From contig JAISFT010000224.1 of NCBI GenBank assembly GCA_031263435.1, positions 1-6,902 on the forward strand: a stretch of 6,902 bases of DNA, read 5' to 3'. This document shows positions 1 through 5,935 of the stretch, piece by piece; positions within the stretch are counted from its first letter, which is position 1; every line of letters begins with the position of its first letter. The notes beneath the pieces were generated by a model that did not search any database, was not told the DNA's origin, and saw only the letters and a list, made by a program, of their open reading frames with translations. This stretch comes from Treponema sp. (GTDB taxonomy: Bacteria > Spirochaetota > Spirochaetia > Treponematales > Breznakiellaceae). A program made the position numbers and the translations under genes.

Positions 1-815
1 GCCCGGTTGGTAAAGGAATTGCCGATCCGGTTCCCCATGCCGGGAAGGGCGGCGGCCCGGGCCAGGGATACGGCGTAGACCAGAAGATCGTCCCCGGCAT
101 CGATCACCGCCACCAGGGAACGGAGTCTGTCCCGGCCCACCGCAGAGATGATACCCACCTTAAGGGGTGTCAGGTTTCGCTGAATAAAGACCAGGGAATC
201 GGACCCCGCGTAGTAGTGGTACTCGTAGAGGTTGTCCCCAAAGGTAAGATCCCGCTGCCGGGCGTAGAGGCTGAGACTGGCGGGCGGCTCGGCGTAGAAG
301 GGGTCGGCAAGTTCCCGCTTGGTATCCGGGGAGTCGATGACCCGGGAATATTCGTAGAAGGTCCGCATGGTATCGCGGCTTGCGGAGTAATACTGGATGC
401 CCGCCAGGGTGGAGATGGCCAGGGCGTTGTTAAAAAGGGCGGTCCGTTCGGCGCTGGTCCAGGCGGGCCGGGACGCGGAGCGGGGCTTTTCGTAGCGGCT
501 CAGGCTTTCCACCATGATGCCGGCTCCCAGTTCTGCAAGAGTCTGCGTTAAAAGGGTCTGCACTTCCCCATGCCGGGGGGCCAGCGCGGGGCTTGGGTTT
601 CTAAGCTGCACCTGGGAAAGGATTTTCCCGGCCCGCAGATCCGCGGCAGCCTCCGGCCCGGCCAGTTCTTCCAGGCTGAGGGCCCCGGCCCCTGCGGGGA
701 CCAGAAACAGGGCAAGGGCGGCAAACAACGCAAGGGGGGCCGGGATCGGCCCCCGCAGCCTGCGGGTTCTGCGGAGATTCAGGGGCGGCATAGTTCTTAT
801 TCTCATCATCATCAT
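1..815 (-). CDS. Exported protein of unknown function, DUF6675-like (3' end outside window)
   Basis: An open minus-strand frame runs from 815 off the left edge, giving 271 visible residues. It begins with four tandem ATG codons at 813-815, 810-812, 807-809 and 804-806; a further in-frame ATG lies at 789-791. No clear Shine-Dalgarno fixes the start. The N-terminus is a classical signal peptide: an Arg-rich n-region (RRTRRLR, about residues 15-21), a hydrophobic core (about 26-40) and an AxA cleavage site near residues 43-45 (AGA|LS), so the product should be exported. The mature part has no enzymatic motif I recognise. The segments ALFNNALAISTLAGIQYYSA, LTFGDNLYEYHYY and GNSFTNRA remind me of the spirochaetal family DUF6675, from memory only. 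It lies 197 nt beyond the jag stop and is probably a separate unit. The frame is open throughout with GC-rich third positions, so I am confident it is real but not of its role. Confidence 0.82.
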   Translation of the reverse strand, partial: MMMMRIRTMPPLNLRRTRRLRGPIPAPLALFAALALFLVPAGAGALSLEELAGPEAAADLRAGKILSQVQLRNPSPALAPRHGEVQTLLTQTLAELGAGIMVESLSRYEKPRSASRPAWTSAERTALFNNALAISTLAGIQYYSASRDTMRTFYEYSRVIDSPDTKRELADPFYAEPPASLSLYARQRDLTFGDNLYEYHYYAGSDSLVFIQRNLTPLKVGIISAVGRDRLRSLVAVIDAGDDLLVYAVSLARAAALPGMGNRIGNSFTNR

Positions 816-865
816 CCAGTAACAACCTAAAGCCCGTCCGGGTAACACCCAGGGAGGAACCGGGG

Positions 866-881
866 GGTGGCGGAGGCCACC
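866..881. repeat. Tight hairpin in GC-rich spacer
   Basis: GGTGGC at 866-871 pairs with GCCACC at 876-881 around the loop GGAG. It is the first of four hairpins in the 816-1012 spacer. No T-run follows on either strand, so it is not a classical terminator. Confidence 0.55.
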
Positions 882-884
882 GGA

Positions 885-908
885 CCCGGCCCCGCCTGCG
901 GGGCCGGG
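885..908. repeat. Perfect 11-bp GC hairpin with 2-nt loop
   Basis: CCCGGCCCCGC at 885-895 and GCGGGGCCGGG at 898-908 are exact reverse complements separated only by CT. Such a perfect all-GC stem between genes is very stable as RNA or as a cruciform. No U-tract follows on either strand. It might still help stop transcription coming from jag, or protect the mRNA 3' end, or be a REP-like element. Confidence 0.7.
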
Positions 909-944
909 GAGGAGGCCGGAGACAGGGGGGGCCGGATCGAAGGC

Positions 945-961
945 CCCCGCCGGAGGCGGGG
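945..961. repeat. 7-bp GC hairpin with 3-nt loop
   Basis: CCCCGCC at 945-951 pairs with GGCGGGG at 955-961 around GGA. It sits in the same jag-distal spacer, and no T-run follows it. Confidence 0.55.
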
Positions 962-971
962 AGGCTGCGGA

Positions 972-992
972 CCTGCTTTACGTGGTAGCAGG
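972..992. repeat. Hairpin just after jag, possible 3'-end structure
   Basis: CCTGCT at 972-977 pairs with AGCAGG at 987-992 with a 9-nt loop. It begins about 20 nt after the jag stop codon in the direction of transcription. This is where a terminator for the rpmH-jag operon would be expected, but the U-tract is missing, so that role is a guess. Confidence 0.4.
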
Positions 993-1012
993 CCCCCCCT
1001 CCTGTATCTTTA

Positions 1013-1741
1013 TCAGCGCATGCCGCCGCGGTAATAAACCCGTACCTGCTTATAGAGACCTTCCCCCTCGCTTTTGGTCTCCACATCGGCAATGTCGTTC
1101 AGGGTGGTATGGATCAGCCGGCGATCAAAGGGGTTCATCGGCTCCAGCAGGACGGAACTCCGGCTTTCCCGGACCCGGTCCGCCACGGAATAGGCAAGCC
1201 GCACCAGGGATTCGTCCCGGCGACTCCGGTAGTTTTCGCTATCCAGGATGATCCGCATATCCTCCCGGCCCAGACGGCCCGCGTAGATATTGGCCAAAAG
1301 CTGCAGGGCGTCCAGGTTTTTCCCCTTTTTCCCGATAAGGATGGAGGAAAACTCCGATTCAATCTTAAGCCCCAGCTTCCGATCTTCCCGAAACAGGACG
1401 GCTGCATCACCGGAGTAGCCCATCCGTTCAATAAGTCCCTCCACAAAGCCGATCATGGAAGTTTCAAATTCATTCCTGGGCTCCGGGTCGCCGTAGACCG
1501 GCCGGGTATATTCCCGCGGCCCCGCCCCATCCCCGGGGGTCTCGTCATCCTCCACCGGAATGTTCCCGGCGTTTACCGGTTTTTTCGTATGAACCTGAAT
1601 TTTTACATAGCCCTTTTTAAATAAACCCTGCCGCTGGGTTTCCAGGATTTCCACATCAAAATCATCCTTTTCAAGCCCCAGCTCTGCTGCCGCCCGGTCA
1701 ATGGCTTCCTTTTCGGTACGGCCTTCAAATTCGTACACCAT
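1013..1741 (-). CDS. jag: Jag/KhpB RNA-binding protein (Jag_N, KH, R3H domains)
   Basis: This 242-residue protein has the full three-part architecture of the Jag/KhpB (SpoIIIJ-associated) family. A Jag_N domain occupies residues about 1-51, with the typical LFKKGYVKIQV stretch at its end. After an acidic, Pro/Gly-rich linker (about 55-92) comes a KH domain (about 95-170) with the RNA-contacting GxxG loop GKKG at 137-140, followed by an R3H domain (about 175-240) with R207-x3-H211 in RRLIH. Family members are cytoplasmic RNA-binding proteins that work with KhpA in post-transcriptional control of growth and cell-envelope functions; the gene is commonly coupled to yidC. Here it starts 38 nt after the yidC stop. 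The ATG at 1739-1741 is supported by a GAGGAG Shine-Dalgarno at 1751-1756, 9 nt upstream. The stop is TGA at 1013-1015. No defect is visible. Confidence 0.97.
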   Translation of the reverse strand: MVYEFEGRTEKEAIDRAAAELGLEKDDFDVEILETQRQGLFKKGYVKIQVHTKKPVNAGNIPVEDDETPGDGAGPREYTRPVYGDPEPRNEFETSMIGFVEGLIERMGYSGDAAVLFREDRKLGLKIESEFSSILIGKKGKNLDALQLLANIYAGRLGREDMRIILDSENYRSRRDESLVRLAYSVADRVRESRSSVLLEPMNPFDRRLIHTTLNDIADVETKSEGEGLYKQVRVYYRGGMR

Positions 1742-1779
1742 ATTGCTACGCTCCTCGCGATTGAGATTACCTGTGGGTT

Positions 1780-3768
1780 CTACTTTTTCTTCTTTCGGGA
1801 GGCGGCAACCGGCCTCTTGCCGCCTTTTGCGGAGAAATTCACCGCTTTTTCCGGCTTAACGACGCTTATCGTTTTAACAGCACTCCCCGCCGCGGCCATC
1901 TCGGCCCGCTTTTGGGCAAGGTACTTGTTGATTGTCAACTGCTGCACCATCGTAAGAACGTTGGACATGATCCAGTACACCAGGAGCCCCGCAGGTACAT
2001 CGTAGAGAACAAAGAAAAACACGATGGGCATGGCGTACAGCATAATCTTCATCTGGGCGTTGCCCTTCTGATCCGGGGTTTGGGTAACCTTGCCGTAGAG
2101 CAGTTGGGACCCCACATAGATAAAGGGAAGAAGCCGGATATCGGTCCAGCCCACGATGGGCATACGGAAATTTTCAAAGTGGAATATCGATTCGGGGATG
2201 GAAAGATCCGGTATCCAGCCGGGGATGAACATGGCCCCCCGCAGGTCAAAATGGTTGTTGAAAAGGTTGTACATGGCAAGGAAGAGGGGGAGCTGCAACA
2301 GCATGGGCAGGCACCCGGAAAGGGGGTTATAGCCTTCCTTTTTGTAAAATTCCGCCATAGCCAGGTTCATTTTTTGGGGATTATCCTTGTATTTCTCCTG
2401 AATCTCCTTGATCTTGGGGGCCAGGGTCTGCATCCGCAGGGTCGATTCGGAACCTTTCTTGGTAAGGGGAAACATGAGTACCTTGACCAGCAGGGTCAGG
2501 AGGATAATTGCCACCCCGTAGTTGTGAACAATCCGGTTAAAGAAGGTAAGCAGTACCTTAAGGAGGGATTCCAGGGGCGCAAGGAAGCCCTTGGAATTGG
2601 CAACCTCCACGATCTGCATGTCCTTGAGCAGGAATCCGTTGTTCCCGCTGTTGTACAACTGGAGGTCCGCCTGGTTTTTGGGGCCCAGGTAGAACCGGTA
2701 CTTGTCGTCCACACTGGCGGCCGCCGGCCGGCTGATAAAGAGCCGGGAAGCCCCGGCAAGCCCCGGTTCCGGCCTGGCGGAAAAGGCCAGATCGTACTGG
2801 GGAAAGAGGGGAATCGCGATAAGGGTAAAGTACTTCCCCGCAATGGCGGACCAGGAAGCCTGGGTGTTAGGCAGGATGGCCGGGTTTGCCTCGTTTACCT
2901 TCTCCTGCTTCCGCTTGCCGGATGAACCGGAGGCATTTTTGGTATAGGTAAAGTAGTTCCGGTACTCGTAGCGCTGATCCAGTTTTTCAAAGGCCGGACC
3001 GATTTGGGGACCAAAACCCAGGGTATAGGCCGCGGCCAGGGCGCCGGGGTTGCCGGGAAAGCTGAAGCCCTGGGCCGAATACCCCTTGGGGCGCAGGGTT
3101 ACTTCCAGCTCAAACATGTACTCGTTGGGAAGCAGGGTGTAGCGCTTGATCAGCGAAAACTGTTCGCCGTTGGCAAACATGCGGTCCTGGGAAAAAATTA
3201 CGGTATAGGGTTCCCCCCTGGGGCGCTCCACAGTAAACAGATCGCCAATAGGGGGGGTATCCATGCCGCCAAAGGCTACGGTAAAGCCCCGGGCCTCCCG
3301 GCTGCCGCCTACCAGCATTTCCAGGGGCCCTGCATCATCGGTATGCTTTTTAAGCTTCCAGGAAACCAGATCCCCCCCGGCATTGGTAAATACCGCCGTA
3401 ACCAGTTCGGTATCAATGGTGATTCTCCGCTCCTGCAGGGCCTCCACGGGGATTCCCTGGGTAAGGGAAGGATCGACAAGGATCTCAGGGCTAACAGGGG
3501 CGGCGGAGCCGTCAAAGGGCCCTGCCCCGGCCTCCGCTCCCTGGGCGGGGCTGCCGGTAACTACCGTTGTACCGCCGTTGGAAACAGCGCCGGCAGTGCC
3601 GCCGGCACCGGTAGCGCCACCGGCGCCGGGACTGCCGGTACTTTCCGTTAGTCCCGGCGAAACGGTTGAAGGGGCCGGAACAGGCGGATAAACAAGGGCC
3701 ATAATGAAATAGAAGCCCAGCATCACCACAATCGAAAGTACAACAGCCAGAATTGTTCGTTTTTCCAT
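1780..3768 (-). CDS. yidC: Membrane protein insertase YidC (Oxa1 family, long periplasmic-domain form)
   Basis: This 662-residue protein inserts and folds inner-membrane proteins, alone or with SecYEG. It is the Gram-negative form: an N-terminal membrane segment (about residues 5-28), a low-complexity Gly/Ala/Thr/Ser linker (about 33-95), a large periplasmic beta domain (about 100-385) and the conserved Oxa1 core (about 398-615). The core contains the hydrophilic-groove basic residue in LLVKVLMFPLTKK (K429, in the place of E. coli R366), the cytoplasmic coiled-coil hairpin APKIKEIQEKYKDNPQKMN (450-468), and the YNPLSGCLPMLLQLPLFLAM membrane segment (480-499). The C-terminal tail ends in RKKKK and is strongly basic, as in YidC proteins that contact the ribosome. 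The ATG at 3766-3768 has AAGGAA 5 nt upstream, and the stop is TAG at 1780-1782. It begins 22 nt after the yidD stop. The Gly/Ala-rich linker is the only unusual part. Confidence 0.99.
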   Translation of the reverse strand: MEKRTILAVVLSIVVMLGFYFIMALVYPPVPAPSTVSPGLTESTGSPGAGGATGAGGTAGAVSNGGTTVVTGSPAQGAEAGAGPFDGSAAPVSPEILVDPSLTQGIPVEALQERRITIDTELVTAVFTNAGGDLVSWKLKKHTDDAGPLEMLVGGSREARGFTVAFGGMDTPPIGDLFTVERPRGEPYTVIFSQDRMFANGEQFSLIKRYTLLPNEYMFELEVTLRPKGYSAQGFSFPGNPGALAAAYTLGFGPQIGPAFEKLDQRYEYRNYFTYTKNASGSSGKRKQEKVNEANPAILPNTQASWSAIAGKYFTLIAIPLFPQYDLAFSARPEPGLAGASRLFISRPAAASVDDKYRFYLGPKNQADLQLYNSGNNGFLLKDMQIVEVANSKGFLAPLESLLKVLLTFFNRIVHNYGVAIILLTLLVKVLMFPLTKKGSESTLRMQTLAPKIKEIQEKYKDNPQKMNLAMAEFYKKEGYNPLSGCLPMLLQLPLFLAMYNLFNNHFDLRGAMFIPGWIPDLSIPESIFHFENFRMPIVGWTDIRLLPFIYVGSQLLYGKVTQTPDQKGNAQMKIMLYAMPIVFFFVLYDVPAGLLVYWIMSNVLTMVQQLTINKYLAQKRAEMAAAGSAVKTISVVKPEKAVNFSAKGGKRPVAASRKKKK

Positions 3769-3790
3769 GCAAATTCCTTATTCGCGGATT

Positions 3791-4009
3791 CTAATTAACC
3801 GGATCATAGCCGCCCGGATGAAAAGGATGGCAGCGCAGAATCCGCTTAAGCGCCATAAAACCGCCCCGCCACACCCCGTACTTCTCCACCGCCTGATACG
3901 CGTAGGCCGAGCAACTGGGAATATAACGACAACTGGGGGGAAAATAGGGAGAAATGGCATATTGATAAAAACGGATCAACGACAACACTGCTTTCCGTAT
4001 GCAAACCAT
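3791..4009 (-). CDS. yidD: Membrane protein insertion efficiency factor YidD
   Basis: This 72-residue protein matches YidD across its whole length: [10 protein letters not shown] (12-21), [19 protein letters not shown] (27-45) and a C-terminal [15 protein letters not shown] (56-70). The family's characteristic cysteines are present at C27, C33 and C60. YidD is a small inner-membrane-associated protein with an amphipathic N-terminus that assists YidC-dependent insertion; it typically sits between rnpA and yidC, as here. The ATG at 4007-4009 starts only 3 nt after the rnpA stop, and its ribosome-binding sequence (GGAAG, 4017-4021) lies inside the end of rnpA, which implies translational coupling. 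The stop is TAG at 3791-3793. Length and motifs are normal. Confidence 0.97.
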   Translation of the reverse strand: MVCIRKAVLSLIRFYQYAISPYFPPSCRYIPSCSAYAYQAVEKYGVWRGGFMALKRILRCHPFHPGGYDPVN

Positions 4010-4012
4010 TAT

Positions 4013-4279
4013 TCAGCTTCCGTTCATAACAAGGCCGGCCCGGGAACAAAGCCCCCTAAGCTGATCCATGCGGGACTTCAGGTCCGGTTCGCGGAACCCC
4101 GGTTTTTGGGGCGCCGGATAAACCAGCAGGACCAGATCGAAACCCGGCGTCAGGCGGGGCCGTAACAGGCGGTAAGCTTCCCGGCCCAGCCGCTTGGCCC
4201 GGTTCCGTTCCGGGGCGCTGCCGAATTTCCGGGCCAGGGTAAAACCAATCCGGCTATAGGGAAGATCGTTCTTCATCAC
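4013..4279 (-). CDS. rnpA: Ribonuclease P protein component; true N-terminus lies upstream of this start
   Basis: RnpA is the protein cofactor of RNase P, which trims the 5' leader of tRNA precursors. The signature RNR box, RNRAKRLGREAYR, is clear (residues 25-37 here), preceded by SRIGFTLARKFG, the expected RIGxxxxRKxG strand. The coordinates use the first usable in-frame start, GTG at 4277-4279 (an ATG follows at 4274-4276), giving only 88 residues. The same frame stays open upstream and encodes FRFRVYERLKQNEGIRK and VFKAGRSYACPGAKLF, which is typical RnpA N-terminal sequence (ERL...VFKxGR). The real protein therefore begins near 4381-4408 and is about 122-131 residues, the family's usual size. 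No ATG, GTG or TTG exists in frame there. An ATT at 4406-4408 overlapping the rpmH stop, or a GTG at 4402-4404 combined with a one-base shift, are candidates. The stop is TGA at 4013-4015. Confidence 0.93.
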   Translation of the reverse strand: MMKNDLPYSRIGFTLARKFGSAPERNRAKRLGREAYRLLRPRLTPGFDLVLLVYPAPQKPGFREPDLKSRMDQLRGLCSRAGLVMNGS

Positions 4280-4403
4280 AAATAACTTGGCGCCGGGACA
4301 CGCATAAGAGCGGCCCGCCTTAAAAACCTTTCGTATCCCTTCGTTTTGCTTTAGCCGTTCATAAACCCGGAACCGGAAACCCTGCGAAACCCCTTCCGCA
4401 GCA

Positions 4404-4559
4404 CTAATAGGGCTTCTTCTCGTCAGAAGCCGTAAGCTTGTAGCGCCCCTTGGCCCGGCGGCGCTTCAAAATCAGCCGCCCACTCCGGGTTTTCATCCGT
4501 GCCCGGAAACCGAATTTGCGGTTCCTCTTAACCTTGCTGGGCTGATAAGTCCGTTTCAT
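4404..4559 (-). CDS. rpmH: 50S ribosomal protein L34
   Basis: L34 is a small, highly basic protein of the large ribosomal subunit. The 51 residues start [20 protein letters not shown] and continue with [19 protein letters not shown], the near-universal L34 core. The C-terminal extension after the core (residues about 41-51, [10 protein letters not shown]) is a few residues longer than many homologues. The ATG at 4557-4559 is preceded by TAGGAGA, with AGGAGA at 4567-4572 and 7 nt of spacing. It is first in the rpmH-rnpA-yidD-yidC-jag operon and is read from the promoter at 4676-4704, leaving a leader of about 110 nt. The stop codon TAG at 4404-4406 is embedded in TATTAGTG, which overlaps both candidate rnpA start codons. 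dnaA, often the upstream neighbour of rpmH, is not here. Confidence 0.98.
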   Translation of the reverse strand: MKRTYQPSKVKRNRKFGFRARMKTRSGRLILKRRRAKGRYKLTASDEKKPY

Positions 4560-4566
4560 GGGAACA

Positions 4567-4572
4567 TCTCCT
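4567..4572 (-). promoter_or_regulatory. Ribosome-binding site of rpmH
   Basis: AGGAGA on the minus strand, 7 nt before the rpmH ATG, is a good Shine-Dalgarno sequence and supports that start. Confidence 0.8.
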
Positions 4573-4675
4573 ATATAAAAAAGTACATAAAATCGCTTTT
4601 ACGCCGCCACAAAGCGCGTCCATAGCCACACCCACCGGGCGTGCCCACGGGGACAACCGGGGACGGCAAGGAGAT

Positions 4676-4704
4676 AGTATAGATAGTTCAGCGGTTCTTG
4701 ACAA
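4676..4704 (-). promoter_or_regulatory. Sigma70-type promoter of the rpmH operon
   Basis: On the minus strand TTGTCA (4699-4704) and TATACT (4676-4681) are separated by exactly 17 nt; each box differs from consensus at one position. Transcription should begin near 4668-4669 and leave an rpmH leader of about 110 nt. It is the best promoter in the window and can account for the whole five-gene operon. Confidence 0.8.
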
Positions 4705-4735
4705 GGACTTTTGCGCCGAATTGGACTTTTGCGCC
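4705..4735. repeat. Two 13-bp direct repeats beside the rpmH promoter
   Basis: GGACTTTTGCGCC occurs at 4705-4717 and again at 4723-4735, an 18-bp period directly upstream of the rpmH -35 box. It may be a regulator-binding repeat or a slippage duplication; the sequence cannot decide. Confidence 0.6.
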
Positions 4736-4785
4736 AAATCTACAAGGAAGGGGGGGCCCGCTACCACGGCCACTCTGCCCGTAGC

Positions 4786-4813
4786 CGGGGTTTGGGGCAA
4801 GCCCCAAACCCCG
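4786..4813. repeat. Perfect 13-bp hairpin with AA loop, between divergent promoters
   Basis: CGGGGTTTGGGGC (4786-4798) and its exact complement (4801-4813) flank AA. It lies outside both transcripts predicted here (rpmH leftward from about 4668, toxin rightward from about 5024), so a terminator role is unlikely unless there is read-through. It belongs to the same structural class as the other tight hairpins in this window but shares no sequence with them. Confidence 0.75.
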
Positions 4814-4816
4814 ACC

Positions 4817-4841
4817 ACCAAAACCCCCTTGGGATTTTGGT
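4817..4841. repeat. Hairpin adjoining the 4786-4813 palindrome
   Basis: ACCAAAA (4817-4823) pairs with TTTTGGT (4835-4841). Inside, CCC and GGG can stack further around a TT loop with small bulges. The rest of 4842-4941 is C-rich with nothing I can name. Confidence 0.55.
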
Positions 4842-4988
4842 CCCTTGGCCCCCCCTTGCCTGCAGCCCTGCACTCCGTTTGGGCTTCCGGCAACCCCCCA
4901 ATCAGAGCTAAACTTGGCCCGGCGTATGCCGCCAGCCCCTGATGTTGGAAAAATATGATGAGCTGGTGAGGAATAATCCTAATCCCCC

Positions 4989-5017
4989 TTGGCAGGTCGT
5001 AGATTAGGGTCTACACT
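4989..5017 (+). promoter_or_regulatory. Promoter of the toxin-antitoxin operon, possibly giving leaderless mRNA
   Basis: TTGGCA (4989-4994), a 17-nt spacer and TACACT (5012-5017) form a good sigma70-type promoter. The usual start 6-8 nt after the -10 box falls at about 5023-5025, on the A of the toxin ATG at 5024. An inverted repeat GTAGA-6 nt-TCTAC (4999-5014) overlaps the spacer and -10 box, and CCTAATC (4978-4984) with GATTAGG (5002-5008) flanks the -35 box. Both are candidate operators for autorepression by the antitoxin. Confidence 0.65.
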
Positions 5018-5023
5018 TAAAAC

Positions 5024-5329
5024 ATGGCAATACGCAGATCGAGCGTCTACAAAAGATGGTACAAAAAACTGGCCGATCCTCGTGCCCGGTATCGGATTTC
5101 TATTAGGGTCAAACGGCTTGAGGAAGGGAATCCCGGTGATGTGAAACCTATTGGAGAAGGCTGCTCGGAAATGCGTATCTGCTATGGCCCCGGTTACCGG
5201 GTGTATTACAAGGATGCCGGGAAGGAAATCATTATCCTGCTCTGTGGGGGTGATAAGTCCACACAGGATGAGGATATAAAACAGGCTAAAAGGATAGCCG
5301 CCGCCTATAACCCGGATGAGGGGGATTAA
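5024..5329 (+). CDS. HigB/RelE-family toxin (addiction module killer protein)
   Basis: This 101-residue protein is a RelE/ParE-superfamily toxin of the 'addiction module killer protein' subgroup (HigB-like). The diagnostic block GYRVYYKDAGKEIIILLCGG (58-77), the preceding GEGCSEMRICYGP (44-56) and the following DKSTQDEDIKQAKRIA (77-92) match the family closely. The N-terminal helical part is WYKKLADPRARYRISIRVKRLEEGNPGD. Such toxins generally act as translation-dependent mRNA interferases and are neutralised by the neighbouring antitoxin. An in-frame TAA at 5018-5020 makes the ATG at 5024 the first possible start. There is no Shine-Dalgarno before it, which fits the promoter placement and suggests leaderless translation. 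The toxin precedes the antitoxin, as is typical of HigBA. The frame is intact and less GC-rich than the housekeeping cluster, consistent with acquisition. Confidence 0.95.
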   Translation: MAIRRSSVYKRWYKKLADPRARYRISIRVKRLEEGNPGDVKPIGEGCSEMRICYGPGYRVYYKDAGKEIIILLCGGDKSTQDEDIKQAKRIAAAYNPDEGD

Positions 5330-5330
5330 C

Positions 5331-5657
5331 ATGGACGAAGAAAAAATAACTTTTGAAGATTGGGACCTTGCCGATGATATTGAAACAAAAGAAGACGTAA
5401 TCGGGATTATCGAGGCTGCCCTCGAAGAAAACGACCCCGAGTTCCTTCTTTCGGTTATCGGGGATATTGCTCGTTCCAAGGGTATGGCCCGGCTTGCCAG
5501 GGAATTGAATATAGATCGGGCAGGTTTATACCGCGCTTTTTCCCCGGACGGAAATCCGTATTTTTTAACAGTGGTAAAGGTCCTTGACAATCTTGGTTTT
5601 AAGTTGAGTATACAGCAGAAACGGGCCTCCCAGGAGTTTGTTGCGCTTCGCGCATAA
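5331..5657 (+). CDS. HigA-type antitoxin (probable addiction module antidote protein)
   Basis: This 108-residue protein pairs with the toxin one base upstream. It matches the 'addiction module antidote' subgroup of helix-turn-helix antitoxins: IIEAALEENDPEFLLSVIGD (26-45), IARSKGMARLARELNIDRAG (46-65), then LYRAFSPDGNPYFLTVVKVL (66-85) and DNLGFKL. The helix-turn-helix lies at about residues 50-75. It should bind and neutralise the toxin and repress the shared promoter, where candidate palindromes exist. I chose the ATG at 5331, 1 nt after the toxin TAA, because AGGGGG lies 7-8 nt upstream. An in-frame ATG at 5316, overlapping the toxin end, would add five residues (MRGIN) but has poorer support. 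The stop is TAA at 5655-5657. The module appears complete. Confidence 0.95.
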   Translation: MDEEKITFEDWDLADDIETKEDVIGIIEAALEENDPEFLLSVIGDIARSKGMARLARELNIDRAGLYRAFSPDGNPYFLTVVKVLDNLGFKLSIQQKRASQEFVALRA

Positions 5658-5670
5658 AGAGGTAATCAAT

Positions 5671-5859
5671 ATGCTGATGACGGAATGGAACTGGGATGAT
5701 GCGTTTGCGGTACAACGGGAAGAGGGCCGGGAAGAGGGCCGCACAGAAGGTCAAAACATGGTTCTGGAACTGGTAAGGCAGGGTTATTCTGCGGAGCAGA
5801 TTGAGGCGAGGCTGGCGGCCTCCGGTGAATCAAGCAGGACCGAAACAGCCGGAAAATGA
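5671..5859 (+). CDS. Short ORF resembling the C-terminal tail of a Rpn (PD-(D/E)XK) nuclease, probably a remnant
   Basis: Sixty-two residues start at the ATG at 5671, which has AAGAGG about 8 nt upstream. The sequence MLMTEWNWDDAFAVQREEGR, then EEGRTEGQNMVLELVRQGYS and AEQIEARLAA, is the kind of tail found at the C-terminus of Rpn-family 'recombination-promoting nuclease/putative transposase' proteins: TEW(N)WDDA, a charged EEGREEGR coiled stretch, then LxxxGYSxEQIxxxL. The tail-like reading continues upstream of the ATG (LRFAHKEVINM) until it collides with the antitoxin's end. The catalytic PD-(D/E)XK domain is absent, so no nuclease activity is expected. It may be a leftover after the HigBA module or a deletion removed the rest, or a small translated ORF coupled to the antitoxin (13 nt gap). 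The family match is from memory. Confidence 0.55.
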   Translation: MLMTEWNWDDAFAVQREEGREEGRTEGQNMVLELVRQGYSAEQIEARLAASGESSRTETAGK

Positions 5860-5935
5860 GCCCCCGCGGGTCCCGCCTGTCCACAGGGCAGCAGGGCGGC
5901 GGCTATTCGTTCAAGATGGAATAATAACGGCGCCT

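Noticed and set aside
216..551. Plus-strand open frames over the left-end gene
   Set aside because: They are shadows of the minus-strand exported protein gene, which has a signal peptide and a continuous frame; their Gly/Pro/Arg-rich products resemble nothing.
601..1092. Minus-strand 163-codon frame across the spacer
   Set aside because: It overlaps the end of jag and the exported protein gene in other frames and is mostly a translation of GC-rich hairpins.
1912..2925. Long 337-codon plus-strand frame opposite yidC
   Set aside because: It is fully antisense to the certain yidC gene, arises from GC-rich third positions and has no recognisable domain.
4570..5020. Replication origin beside rpmH
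   Set aside because: rpmH is often near dnaA/oriC, but there is no dnaA, no cluster of TTATCCACA-type boxes and no AT-rich unwinding stretch here.
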